Part shown: positions 8,448 to 17,864 of the stretch, in pieces
Numbering within the stretch: the first letter of the stretch is position 1
Layout: each line of letters opens with the position of its first letter
NCBI GenBank assembly: GCA_001310555.1
Contig: BAXO01000048.1
Location: 1-41,688, forward strand
Source of the DNA: Bacillus sp. JCM 19058
GTDB taxonomy: Bacteria > Bacillota > Bacilli > Bacillales_H > Bacillaceae_D
Direction of reading: 5' to 3'
Length of the DNA: 41,688 nt
Translations under genes and position numbers: made by a program
The notes under the pieces: generated by a model
Database searches by the model: none
Seen by the model: only the letters and a program-made list of their open reading frames with translations
Told to the model about the DNA's origin: nothing

Positions 8448-10857
8448 TCACCTTCCATCATTTGATAATTCTAAGCCATACTCCTCGCTATATGCTCCTT
8501 CTTTTAAAACGAGAACGCTTCCATCTAAATACGAAACAAGCCCATCGTTTTTTGTTAGCTGGTCTATTTCAAATTGTGATAGATTAACTGAGTACTGCTG
8601 GGCTTTACGAAGTAAAGCAGTTAAGTCCTCAATCGATTGTTCGCTATTTAATGTAGCGATCATCTTTTCGCCCTCTCCATAAGGTACAAGGACTGATGTC
8701 GTTAAATCGGCAATCACACGAAAATGCTCAGCAGCTGTGCGATAGCTGTTTAAAATAAATAATTTAATTTGTTCATTATCATTGGTTGCCCTATAGGATT
8801 CCAAATATTGGTTTTTCCTTCTTGAAACGGTTAACAGCTCTGTCATCTCAATTTTAAGTTTTGGAATGAAGTAATTTAGATCAGATTCTAGATCAGTATA
8901 AAATTCCTTAAAATATCGCTCCATTGCTTGTCTTGATAACAAGTGTCCACCATAAGAGCTTTCGTCATGATTCATATTTTTCAAAATACGCTTAGTTACT
9001 TTTTTTCCGTGACGAATTTCTTTTAAGAGACGCAAATTTTCTTCTGCATGCTCAATCAAGTAAACTTTCTGGATCCCCATTCTACCGTGACGGTTACAGC
9101 GCCCTGCTGCCTGAGCAATCGAATCCAGCCCTGCTAATGAACGTATAACCGATTCAAAGCTAATATCTACTCCTGCCTCAATTAATTGAGTGCTGACGCA
9201 TATAATTCTTTCTTTATTTTCCAGCTTAACTTTTATCTCCTTTAAAATCGCCTTTCTATGAGCTGCACACATCGATGTGCTTAAATGATAAAGCTCTTCA
9301 TTTCCTTCTCTATCCTTTAATTTTTCGTATAGTCTTTTACGACAGCTTTCGTATTTAAAATTACTAAAAGGCTTCGCTTTTCCTGCATTTGCTCTTCGAT
9401 AAAATCAACTAATTTTTTATTATTAAATGTTTGGTCTGTAGCAAGATCAGTTAATTCGACCCGCTTAAATGAGTGAATGACCTGATCAATGTTTTTTATT
9501 ATTTCAGCATCCTTTTCAATCGAAAGCTCATGCTTTACAAAATCAAGGGCAGGCTGAGTAGCTGTACATAGTACAATGCTTGCTTTTCCATAATCCTTTA
9601 AAAAAATTCACTGCATCATTAAAAAGTGAGACACAGGAAACTGGAACCTTTTGTACTTCATCAAAAATAATGACCGACTCACTCAAATGATGGAGTCTAC
9701 GAATGTTTCTACCCCCTTTTGCATAAAACACATTTAAAAATTGAACCATCGTAGTAAATATAATCGGTGCATCCCAATTATCCTTTGCAAGCTTTAGCCT
9801 TTGTCTGTCATTTACAATGCCATCTTCCTTTTCATCATTGTCATCGTTATCCTCAATGACATTTGAATGATGCTCTAATAGATGTTCATCTGCCTTTAAA
9901 ATCTTCCGTACCTCGGTAGCGTTTTGTTCAATAATCGTTGTGTAGGGCACAACATATATGATGCGCTTTTTGTCGTGAATGTTGCATGCTTAAGGCATAT
10001 CTTAAGCTTGCCAGTGTTTTTCCACCACCTGTAGGGATCGACAGCATATAAATCCCCGATGGACGCTGAGCAAATGCATCACACTGCTCTGACATATCAC
10101 TTCGTAAACGATTAATTAGTGAGTCAGCTTCATCATCTTGTTTAAACGAATTGATTTTATCTATAAGCCTTTTATAATATGTATCGAATAGTTTTTGGCT
10201 ATCATATGTCTTCTCATATTCTTTGTTTTCTTCAAACAAGCGCGTGTTCGTTCGATCACTATCAATTAATGCGCTAAATATAAATTTAGTTAAAAACATG
10301 AGTGTCCTTTCTCGCTCTAAAGGTCTTTTCGCCAAAAATCCTTCCAACTCAACGGATGCCTGATGAACGTATTGATGAAAATCTGACTGGTTCATAACAT
10401 GCTCAAAAAATAATTCTTTCGCTGGTTCAAACTCGCAAAAAAACTTTATCACGGACACGTCGTAAATAAGGTGATTCTAATTCTGGAGTTAAAAAAAATC
10501 ATGAAGATAGGAGTGGTGGGATAAAATTGCATTTCCAACAATTTCAGCGACAATGGCAGTTCTTTCGTTGAGGTTCTTCTTATGGAAGAGCTCATAGAGA
10601 AGCTTTCCTCCTGCAGTAGAATGATCGACACTTCCTCTTTTAGGAGGGGAATCGGGGTTAGTAATGGCTTCTAGTAAATAGTCTTGGAACTCTTTCGTAT
10701 ACTTCCCTAGATCATGAAGTATACCAGCTAATCCAGTTAGGTGCTTTACACCTATTTTTCTCCAAACGATTCGGCTAATTTTTTTCACTTCTAATAAATG
10801 CTGCTTTACCGTTTGAATTTTTTTATCACTTTTACGAACATGGGCAATAAAATTCAT
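8448..10857 (-). CDS. cas3: CRISPR-associated helicase-nuclease Cas3 (HD plus DExH, type I-C), several frameshifts
   Basis: Cas3 is recruited to DNA-bound Cascade and unwinds and degrades the target. The span equals about 803 residues, normal for I-C. The N-terminal HD nuclease domain has LAGILHDLGKYTKEF (His48-Asp49) and ILSHHSY. The helicase part has SIPTGGGKT (Walker A, coded near 10018-10045), IIFDEVQKVP (a DEVQ Walker B near 9655), and the C-terminal motif STQLIEAGVDISFE with AQAAGRCNRHGR (motif VI). Frame breaks occur near 10490, 9955, 9600, 9390 and 9300, mostly in A/T runs. I start at ATG 10855-10857, behind GGGAGAGG. It is separated from cas5 by 238 bases that hold the CreR-like gene, so it is probably transcribed from its own promoter. 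Confidence 0.94.
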
Positions 10858-10944
10858 ATAAAGCCTCTCCCTTTTTAGAGAAAAAAATAGTGAAATTCTA
10901 TTAAAAGAGTACATGACATTCAATCATTTCAAATAACTAGTTCT

Positions 10945-10965
10945 TTTATAATGCACATTATAACA
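10945..10965 (-). promoter_or_regulatory. Candidate cas3 promoter
   Basis: On the minus strand an extended -10, TGTTATAAT, lies with its TATAAT at 10957-10962. Transcription would begin near 10950, about 90 bases before the cas3 ATG. No good -35 is present. I found no seed-length match of the CreR-like pseudo-spacer to this promoter. Confidence 0.5.
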
Positions 10966-11163
10966 TAATATCAACAAATTAGGTTATAAGACTCATTTCA
11001 TTTGCTTCGATATTAAACATAGAAATTGAAATGTTTTGATAAAGTCTTTTGTCAAAGAAAGTAAAATATAAAAGAAATTATACATTTAAAAAAATTTCCA
11101 ATAATGCAAAAAAAGGAACGGTGTATTAAACCATAAAAAAACTTGTCCAACTTAGTGTCTACG

Positions 11164-11193
11164 ATTCGTCCATGCACATATATAGAGTGTATT
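11164..11193 (-). repeat. Isolated degenerate type I-C repeat upstream of cas3
   Basis: On the minus strand this reads CACTCTATAT followed by ATGTGCATGGACGAATC, matching the array repeat at most positions: the 10-base block CACTCTATAT is identical, and GTGC.TGGA is kept. The handle is shortened by one base and altered. A TATACT (11195-11200) sits directly upstream, and a run of seven T (11141-11135) follows about 22 bases after the repeat. It has the same orientation as the array. It is either the remnant of an older array end or a second, decayed CreR-like gene; the following bases GTAGACACTAAG have no convincing match near the cas3 promoter. The rest of the 10858-11286 gap is AT-rich and shows no gene. 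Confidence 0.6.
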
Positions 11194-11286
11194 TAGTATA
11201 GCCCTTCATCAAAATTGTTTTTTTTCTGTATAGTTCTATGAAAACCTGTTTCGACATTGAGCAAATTGCTCGTTTTTCTATGCACT

Positions 11287-12192
11287 TTATAAACGCAAAA
11301 AGGCAGGAAATAGATGGGACTCTATTTCCTGCCTCGTCTCAGTCACCCTTTGGTTATATATCCCTTCACAAATAACTTCAGCTGCTCCAGTCATGAGAAC
11401 ATCGCCGTTTTCACACCATTGTATCTGTAAGCCGCCGCCTAATAAATGGACCGTCATCTCAGTCCCTTTTTTAGCTTTTCCATTCAAAATGGCGGCTACA
11501 ACGGCGGCACAAGCACCCGTGCCGCAGGCTTGAGTGATACCAGAGCCGCGCTCCCATACTCGAAAATGGAGCTCGCTTTCGCTTACAGCTTCGACAAATT
11601 CAACATTCACCCAATCCGGAAAACGATGATGTTTTTCAAGAACGGGGCCAAGTTCTGTGACAGGTGCTTTTTCAATGTCATCAACAAAGATGACGCATGG
11701 GGATTTCCAAGCGAAACAGCGGTGAGCTCCACGGTTTTTCCGTTTAGCGTCATCGGCTCAGCAATGACTGTCTCGCCCGGATGACCTGTCATTGGAATTT
11801 GCTCGCGCAATAATTGTGGTCGTCCCATATTTACCGTCACAGTGACGACCTCATCTCTCTTTACGTCAACGGTAGCCTGAACGAGTCCGCCCAATGTCTC
11901 GATCCGAAACGTTCGTTTATGCACATAAGCATGCTCATATGCATATTTAGCGACACAACGCAAGCCGTTCCCGCAATTTTTTTGCTTCAGAGCCATCGCT
12001 GTTAAAAACCCTCATGCTCACCTCGGCTTTGTTTGAAGGTCCGATCAGAATGAGGCCGTCGGCTCCGATCCCTTTATTTGGGTCAGCCATCTCTCTCGCT
12101 AATGATGGGAGCCTCTCCTCAGATAGCTTTTCCTGAAATAAATCTATATAGATATAGCTATTCCCTAACCCATGCATTTTCGTAAACTTCAT
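11287..12192 (-). CDS. dapF: Diaminopimelate epimerase, frameshifted
   Basis: DapF converts LL- to meso-diaminopimelate for lysine and peptidoglycan synthesis. The N-terminus [17 protein letters not shown], the catalytic-Cys region [16 protein letters not shown] and the second catalytic-Cys region [13 protein letters not shown] identify it; both Cys residues are present. Frame breaks near 11980 and 11690 split it. The frame stays open to 11287, giving about 300 residues, longer than the usual 275-285. A one-base change would end it at TGA 11343-11345, just before the terminator stem, which I find more likely. In B. subtilis the same gene (yutL) also lies in this neighbourhood. The CRISPR locus is inserted directly downstream. 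Confidence 0.92.
11291..11334 (-). terminator. Strong rho-independent terminator at the end of dapF
   Basis: AGGCAGGAAATAGA (11301-11314) pairs perfectly with TCTATTTCCTGCCT (11321-11334) around a 6-base loop. On the minus strand it is followed by TTTTGCGTTT. The stem overlaps the last codons of the open dapF frame, so the real dapF stop may be slightly upstream. Confidence 0.8.
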
Positions 12193-12207
12193 AACAGCTT
12201 CACTTCC

Positions 12208-12438
12208 TTAACCGTTCATTCGTCCAGAATAATCGTCATCCGCTTCAAGAATCGTCATTTTTCCATGGCAGCACGGCATGATCAAAATGGTTTTCACGCC
12301 TTCCCTTGCTTTTTGCAATTCGCGCAGCTTCATATGTGTCAACACTTGCTCCTCCTCGCAAAACGGGCAAGAATGAAAGTAAATATCATTATATATTTTC
12401 TCATATGGCCAAGTATTGACAAAAGGAATGACATCCAT
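12208..12438 (-). CDS. Small Cys-rich protein of unknown function
   Basis: This is a 76-residue intact frame starting at ATG 12436-12438, seven bases behind GGAGG. It has SCPFCEEE and MPCCHGKMTILEADDD, so a CxxC and a CC pair that could bind a metal. I do not recognise the family. It sits between yuzB and dapF on the same strand with only 15 bases to dapF, so it is probably cotranscribed with dapF. The good ribosome binding site and composition support a real gene. Confidence 0.75.
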   Translation of the reverse strand: MDVIPFVNTWPYEKIYNDIYFHSCPFCEEEQVLTHMKLRELQKAREGVKTILIMPCCHGKMTILEADDDYSGRMNG

Positions 12439-12515
12439 CTGTTAGCCTCCAAATCTCGGTATAGAATCAAATGGAGCGCTAAACCCATATTCAGATTAGG
12501 CTTAACGCTCAACCA

Positions 12516-12752
12516 TCAAAACATTGGATTTTCTTCCAAATGCTTATATATATTTTCAACCAGCTCTTCGCTCGTATCTCCCGAGACGTATTCTCCGTTT
12601 ACTAATGCATAGGCTTCCATCGCACAGCTTGTACAATGACTGAGACAGCCATACTCGATAACATCGAGATTAGGATCTTTCTCGAGCTCTTCCATGGCTT
12701 TCTGAGATTCACTAGCTAAATTACTTATACAAAATTCGATAATCGGACGCAT
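12516..12752 (-). CDS. yuzB: YuzB-like protein (DUF1450)
   Basis: A 78-residue protein almost colinear with B. subtilis Yuz[32 protein letters not shown], and the C-terminus [16 protein letters not shown]. The Cys at residue 8 and the cluster GCLSHCTSC resemble a thioredoxin-like ferredoxin fold binding an Fe-S cluster, but no activity is established that I know of. It starts at ATG 12750-12752 after AGAGGTGA. It lies next to yutJ as in B. subtilis. Confidence 0.92.
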   Translation of the reverse strand: MRPIIEFCISNLASESQKAMEELEKDPNLDVIEYGCLSHCTSCAMEAYALVNGEYVSGDTSEELVENIYKHLEENPMF

Positions 12753-12967
12753 CTGACATCACCTCTTGGAGACCGTTCAAAATAGCATCGCTGCATTTAG
12801 TTCTTTCATCATAACTAACATACCGCTCCAGTCCGATTTTATTTTTTTGAACAGCGTCATACATATATTTCTCCCTATTATGCTACTCCTCCAGCCCCGA
12901 GAAGTCAATTCAGGAATACTAATAGAAAAAGAAGAGAAAAGCTAAGGAGAAGTTTTTCACAAAATCG

Positions 12968-13014
12968 TTGTTATTTTGCCATAAAATCGTTATACTCAAA
13001 AGTGACCAGGGTCA
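12968..13014 (+). promoter_or_regulatory. Promoter with palindromic operator ahead of the TetR-yutJ unit
   Basis: TTGTTA (12968-12973) and TATACT (12991-12996) are 17 bases apart. Just downstream, at the expected transcription start, is the perfect palindrome TGACC-AG-GGTCA (13003-13014). The position suits autorepression by the TetR protein coded from 13037. Confidence 0.65.
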
Positions 13015-13036
13015 TTTTTTTGAGGAGCGCCAACAG

Positions 13037-13616
13037 ATGAATGAACAGTCGAAAAAAGAACGAACAAAAAAACGAATTGAACAAGCAGCGGTGAAGCTGT
13101 TTCACGATAAGGGGTATACACAAACGACCGTCAAGGAAATTACACAGGCGGCCTCCGTCGCAAAAGGAACGTTTTTTTAATTACTTTCCGACTAAAGAAT
13201 CCATTTTGCAATCACTTGCAAAAGATCGGATAGAAGCTGTTCCCGAACATATGAAGCAAGAGCTTTTGTTTAAGCTACCGCTACCTTTACGAATTCGTTC
13301 CTATTTGGATTTTATCCTAAGCGATTATACGATTCATCCGAAATTAACCGTTCAAATCTGGAAACATGTGATTGAAGAGCAGCAGCTGTTAATTCCACAT
13401 TGGGAGTTGCTGTTAAATGATGCCCAAAGCCGTCAGGAGCTGAAGCCAGACATCTCCGTTGAAACGTGGAGTCATATTATCAACGGCCTCGTCTCTTACG
13501 GTTTGCATACATTTAACAGCGTACCGAGCAAGTCGCAGTTGCTCATAAAAGTGATGGCGCTGGTTCAGGAAAGCTTGGAAGCAATTATTGAAAAAAAAGG
13601 AGATATCCCAGTATGA
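13037..13616 (+). CDS. TetR/AcrR-family transcriptional regulator, one frameshift
   Basis: The N-terminal helix-turn-helix is clear: AAVKLFHDKGYTQTTVKEIT, then AASVAKGTFFNYFPTKESIL, the typical TetR recognition helix with the YF motif. The C-terminal ligand domain is not assignable by eye. One extra T in a run of seven near 13172 breaks the frame. The start is ATG 13037, nine bases behind GAGGAG. About 192 residues is standard. Its stop overlaps the yutJ start as ATGA, so it is cotranscribed with yutJ and probably controls it through the palindrome at 13003-13014. Confidence 0.88.
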
Positions 13617-14680
13617 AGAAACTCGTCCTTTTGGGCGGAGGGTATGGCTGTATGCGAATCCTTCAGCGCATTCTCCCTCACGGACTCCCAAATGACATGG
13701 AAGTTGTGTTAATTGATCGCTCACCTTATCACTGTTTAAAAACTGAATACTATGCCCTTGCTGCCGGAACGGCTTCGGACCATCATTTACGCGTACAGTT
13801 CCCTGACGATGCCAGGTTGACGATTAAATACGGGACCGTCAAGGAAATTCATTTAAACGAAAAGGCGGTTGAGCTAGACAATAACGAACTCGTTTCGTAT
13901 GATCAGCTCATCATAGGACTTGGCTGTGAAGACAAGTATCACAATGTTCCTGGCGCCGAAGAAAACACGTACGGCATTCAAACGATGAGCGCCACGCGGC
14001 AAACGTACGAAGCGATAAACAATGTTCGTCCAGAGGGAACAGTTTCTATTGTCGGAGCTGGCTTAAGCGGGGTTGAACTGGCCAGCGAGCTACGGGAAAG
14101 CCGACCTGATTTAACGATAAAGCTATTTGATCGAGGCGAGATCATTCTTTCGATGTTTCCGCGTCGCTTAAGTACCTATGTCCAAAACTGGTTCGTCGAA
14201 CACGGTGTCGAGGTCGCCAACAAGTCGAATATTACCAAAGTTGAGCCTGGGGCGCTTTATAACCATGACGAACGAATGGAGAGCGATGCGATTATTTGGA
14301 CAGCGGGGGTTCAGCCAGTCGAGGTCGTACGCAAGCTGCCAGTCGAGAAAGATGCGAATGGACGAATCCTTTTGGCTGCACAGCATTTTTTGCCTAATGA
14401 CGACTCAGTCTTTGTTGTTGGTGACTGTGCGAGTCTGCCTCAGGCCCCTAGCGCTCAACTAGCCGAGGGTCAAGCAGAGCAAATCGTAACGATTCTGAAA
14501 AAGCAATGGAACGGAGAAGCGTTGCCTGAAACGCTGCCTAGAATCAAATTAAAAGGCGTACTCGGCTCACTCGGAAAAAAGCACGGCTTCGGATTGATGG
14601 GAGAACACACCTTGCTCGGTCGTGTCCCTAGAGTGTTAAAAAGTGGTGTTTTATGGATGTACAAATATCATTCGGGCTAA
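13613..14680 (+). CDS. yutJ: NADH dehydrogenase-like flavoprotein YutJ
   Basis: This is a type II NADH dehydrogenase-like oxidoreductase of 355 residues with an intact frame. The FAD-binding motif is LVLLGGGYGCMR at the start; the NAD-binding motif VSIVGAGLSGVELASEL is near residue 145; the second FAD motif is DSVFVVGDCASLPQAPSAQL. B. subtilis YutJ has the same length and position. It probably acts at the membrane surface; its electron acceptor is not known to me. It is coupled to the upstream TetR gene, which is not the arrangement I recall from B. subtilis. Confidence 0.93.
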   Translation: MKKLVLLGGGYGCMRILQRILPHGLPNDMEVVLIDRSPYHCLKTEYYALAAGTASDHHLRVQFPDDARLTIKYGTVKEIHLNEKAVELDNNELVSYDQLIIGLGCEDKYHNVPGAEENTYGIQTMSATRQTYEAINNVRPEGTVSIVGAGLSGVELASELRESRPDLTIKLFDRGEIILSMFPRRLSTYVQNWFVEHGVEVANKSNITKVEPGALYNHDERMESDAIIWTAGVQPVEVVRKLPVEKDANGRILLAAQHFLPNDDSVFVVGDCASLPQAPSAQLAEGQAEQIVTILKKQWNGEALPETLPRIKLKGVLGSLGKKHGFGLMGEHTLLGRVPRVLKSGVLWMYKYHSG

Positions 14681-14768
14681 TTCCCCGTTACTATTGCAAA
14701 GACTTAGGGAGCAAGAAGGTTAACATCGCTTCTTTTCATTGTAGAGCGAGGGAGTTTATGGTCATAGC

Positions 14769-14802
14769 AAAAAAAGAAAGAGGACAATCTCTTTCTTTTT
14801 TG
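14769..14802. terminator. Bidirectional terminator between yutJ and yuzD
   Basis: AAAAAAGAAAGAG pairs with CTCTTTCTTTTTT around GACAAT. The A and T flanks make it work in both directions, which fits the convergent genes yutJ (plus) and yuzD (minus). The remaining 14803-14927 shows nothing recognisable. Confidence 0.8.
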
Positions 14803-14927
14803 AAGAAACTACCATGTTCAAGCCTAATTCGTTATTGAGCTCCTAACTTACGTGAACTTTGTTTCAGCATCTGGCAACTGCAGTACATTCGCAGCAAGTC
14901 GCACATGTTCATCCGTGAACGCGGAGT

Positions 14928-15243
14928 CTAATCGGCAGTCATCTCTTCAATTTTTGCATAGATAGCTTTGAGCTTCGGATTCCCTTCGGCAATAACTTCA
15001 TCATTAAAGACGACTAAAGGGTAAAAATATTCTTCGTCGATGATTGCCTGTGAATAGCGCTGCTGCTCAGGACTATTGGGCTGCTCGATATCTACGTAAG
15101 TGAAGGAAACGTTGCGTTCGGGATATTTTCGCCCTACCGCTGCCTCGAGCCATTCCTTCGTTTCCATTGCACTCGGAAGGTGGATACAGCTTGCACACTT
15201 TTCTTCTGCTCCGTAAACGATAAATTCCAGCTTTTTTTGTCAC
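14928..15243 (-). CDS. yuzD: YuzD-like thioredoxin/glutaredoxin-fold protein, one frameshift
   Basis: About 105 residues matching B. subtilis YuzD: EFIVYGAEEKCASCIHLPSA with a CxxC pair, ETKEWLEAAVGRKYPER, and a conserved cis-Pro region EEYFYPLVVFNDEVIAEGNP. The fold is thioredoxin-like. One extra A in a run of seven near 15232 breaks the frame directly after the start. I take GTG 15241-15243 as start, ten bases behind GGGAGAGG. It is divergent from the NifU-like gene yutI, and its CxxC and the neighbourhood suggest a role in Fe-S or thiol chemistry, unproven. Confidence 0.88.
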
Positions 15244-15392
15244 ACTGTCACATCCTCTCCCTTAAAATAATAATCAAGTGCGAGAAAATATTCAATTCGC
15301 CTGTTCCCTTCCGATGGGAGTGAAAAAACAGTTTAACGTGGATTTTTTTTTAACAGGCTATTATAATAAGTTGTAGAAAGGGGTTGTTAAAA

Positions 15393-15632
15393 ATGACAAC
15401 TAGTACTGAAATGCTGGAACAAGTGCAGGAAGTATTGGATAAGCTTCGTCCTTTCTTGCTTCGTGACGGCGGCGACGTAGAGCTTGTCGATGTAGAAGAC
15501 GGCATCGTCAAGGTTCGCCTTCTGGGAGCGTGCGGTTCTTGCCCAAGCTCAACCATTACATTAAAAGCAGGAATTGAGCGTGCCTTGCTTGAAGAGGTGC
15601 CAGGTGTAACCGAAATTGAGCAAGTGTTTTAA
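15393..15632 (+). CDS. yutI: NifU-like Fe-S scaffold/carrier YutI
   Basis: A 79-residue NifU C-terminal-domain protein. [20 protein letters not shown] and the cluster-ligating [20 protein letters not shown], with Cys47 and Cys50, are unmistakable. It carries and delivers Fe-S clusters. The start is ATG 15393, behind AAAGGGG. A TATAAT lies at 15362-15367 upstream, with no clear -35. It is followed by its own terminator. Confidence 0.95.
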   Translation: MTTSTEMLEQVQEVLDKLRPFLLRDGGDVELVDVEDGIVKVRLLGACGSCPSSTITLKAGIERALLEEVPGVTEIEQVF

Positions 15633-15731
15633 TTCAGGGGAATTCTAGCTTTCGTCATAACCTATTTTATAAAGACAGCAGCTGCGGCGAGAGCTTAAGC
15701 ATTTCTAAATACATCCGCTCGGCCTTCAATT

Positions 15732-15772
15732 AACCGCTCCGTTTCATGCTGGAGCGGTTTCTTCTTTTTTTT
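15732..15772 (+). terminator. Terminator downstream of yutI
   Basis: AACCGCTCC (15732-15740) pairs with GGAGCGGTT (15751-15759), followed by TCTTCTTTTTTTT. It separates yutI from the convergent thrB. The stretch 15633-15875 otherwise shows no gene. Confidence 0.85.
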
Positions 15773-15875
15773 ACATTTTAGCATGCTCGCCCCCGCCTTT
15801 AAACAGATCACCGGTAGAGAGATGCCAGATGAAGATGAACCTACACTTTCTCGATCCGTTTGCTGAAACTTAACA

Positions 15876-16802
15876 CTAGCCCTCATTCGGCACTTTTTCA
15901 TTCCGATACTCCACTTGAATTCCCGTTTTCGCTGGCTTGAGAATATCGATTTCGAAACTAGGAAAGCGGCTCTTTAAAGTAGCCTGGATATTCCTCCCCC
16001 TATTAACAGGTGCCAAGCAAAGCATCGTCGGACCTGCTCCGCTCAAGGCAGCGCCATAGGCAGCCGTTTCTTCCAGAACATACCGGATTACCGTTTCAAG
16101 GTGTGGAATCAGCTCTTGACGATACGGGTGGTGCAGTAAGTCCTCACTCATCATTTGACCGGCGGCCGGCCAATCTCCTTGCAGGACTGCGGCAACAAGT
16201 ACATTGGAAATACTGCTCGCCTGAACCGCTTGTCGATGGGAGAGCGTTTTGGGTAAAACACTGCGCGCCTTTTTCGTCATTAGCTCTTCCGCTGGAATGA
16301 GCATTACTAAATCAATTTCTGGCACGCCACCATAAAGCACCTTCGTCCTTTTATTACTATGCGTTCCGATGACTAGTCCCCCATAAACTGAAGCGGAAAC
16401 ATTGTCAGGATGCCCTTCCCAAAGGCTCGCGATCCGGACTTTTTCTTCACCCGATAAACGAGCACCGAGGAGCTGATTGGCCAGTTCAATTCCTGCGACA
16501 ATCGCTGCTGCACTACTGCCAAGACCGCGAGCGAGCGGAATATCACTCGTCATTTCCACCTCACAGCATGGAAGCTCTTTTCCAAGCTGGTCAGCGACAT
16601 GTTTTGCTACATCGCAGATCAGATTATCCTCGCCCGCAGGAACGTCCTTTAAATCAGGTGTAGAAGAATAAAAATACCATTGATCGGCTTTTTGGGCACT
16701 TAAGGTGAGATAGCGATTCACCGCCAACCCGACAGAGTCAAATCCAGGTCCAAGATTTGCCGAACTGCCAGGAACGGTTATGATCAACCGCCCCGTCCTC
16801 AT
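15876..16802 (-). CDS. thrB: Homoserine kinase
   Basis: ThrB phosphorylates homoserine to O-phosphohomoserine in threonine synthesis. The 308-residue frame is intact. It is a GHMP kinase: [17 protein letters not shown] at the N-terminus, the ATP-binding [16 protein letters not shown], and the C-terminal [17 protein letters not shown]. The ATG (16800-16802) overlaps the thrC stop as ATGA. It is the last gene of hom-thrC-thrB. Confidence 0.97.
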   Translation of the reverse strand: MRTGRLIITVPGSSANLGPGFDSVGLAVNRYLTLSAQKADQWYFYSSTPDLKDVPAGEDNLICDVAKHVADQLGKELPCCEVEMTSDIPLARGLGSSAAAIVAGIELANQLLGARLSGEEKVRIASLWEGHPDNVSASVYGGLVIGTHSNKRTKVLYGGVPEIDLVMLIPAEELMTKKARSVLPKTLSHRQAVQASSISNVLVAAVLQGDWPAAGQMMSEDLLHHPYRQELIPHLETVIRYVLEETAAYGAALSGAGPTMLCLAPVNRGRNIQATLKSRFPSFEIDILKPAKTGIQVEYRNEKVPNEG

Positions 16803-17863
16803 AGCCAGGCACCACCTTTAAGGTGATCCAAAAAGGCTTCTTCCTTGTTCGGTAAAACGAGCGGTTTGACGGTTACCGAATCGATGGCCGTGTTCGGATC
16901 CTTTAATCCGTTACCTGTTAAGACACAGACAACCTTCGCTCCTTTTTTTAATTTCGCCCGAGGTCACTTGCTTTTTCAACCCAGCTAGTGACGCACAGGA
17001 TGCCGGCTCAGCAAACACGCCTTCACGCTGTGCCAACAATTGATAGGCTTCGACAATTTCCTCGTCTGTTACGAAATCAATGCGTCCGTGCGACTCTTCG
17101 GCAGCTTTGACGGCCTGTGTCCAGCTCGCTGGATTTCCGATACGAATGGCTGTCGCAATTGTTTCAGGGTCTTCTATCGCTTTACCACGCACGATTGCAG
17201 CTGCTCCTTCGGCTTCAAAACCCCTCATCTCAGGCAAACCCGTCCCCTTTTTCTCATCGTATTCCTTAAACCCTTTCCAATAAGCCGTAATATTTCCGGC
17301 ATTCCCCACTGGTATCGAAAGAACGTCCGGTGCTTGACCAAGGTAATCGCACACTTCAAATGCCGCCGTTTTTTGACCCTCGATCCGGTACGGGTTGACG
17401 GAATTGACAAGTGTGATTGGTTCCGTCTCACTTATGGAACGAACAATCGTCAATGCATGGTCAAAGTTCCCTTTAATTTCGAGAACTTCAGCTCCGTACA
17501 TTACGGCTTGCGCCAGCTTGCCTAACGCAATTTTCCCTTCTGGTATGACGACAATACAGCGCAAACCAGCCTTGCCCCATAGGCAGCAGCGGCGGCTGAC
17601 GTATTGCCGGTGGAGGCACAAATAATCGCCTTGCTTCCCTCCTCTTTAGCTTTAGCAACGGCCATCACCATTCCTCGATCTTTAAATGAACCGGTAGGGT
17701 TTGCCCCTTCGTATTTGACGTAAAGGTCAACTCCCCATTCCTCAGAGAGTCGGTTCAGCGGGATAAGCGGTGTGCTGCCTTCCTGCAATGTCAGCTGTGG
17801 CGTCTCCTTTGTAACCGGTAAAAAGTCTCTATATTCTTCGATTAGTCCTCTCCATCGCGCCAT
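16799..17863 (-). CDS. thrC: Threonine synthase, two frameshifts
   Basis: ThrC converts O-phosphohomoserine to threonine with PLP. The PLP lysine is Lys61 in [19 protein letters not shown]; the phosphate-binding SIPVGNAGN loop follows further on. One missing base near 17575 and one extra A near 16955 break the frame. Corrected length is about 354 residues, as in B. subtilis. I start at ATG 17861-17863, ten bases behind GGAGG and one base after the hom stop. It overlaps thrB. Confidence 0.95.
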
Positions 17864-17864
17864 T

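Noticed and set aside
3026..10857. Declaring the cas genes pseudogenes
   Set aside because: Housekeeping genes in the same window are broken in the same homopolymer-linked way, so sequence error is the better explanation.
10863..11163. A second self-target in the cas3 promoter for either pseudo-spacer
   Set aside because: No TTC in this region is followed by a convincing seed match.
12172..12612. 146-residue plus-strand open frame
   Set aside because: Antisense to the small Cys-rich gene and yuzB, both well supported.
17040..17525. 161-residue open frame on the plus strand
   Set aside because: Antisense shadow of thrC; no ribosome binding site and no family resemblance.
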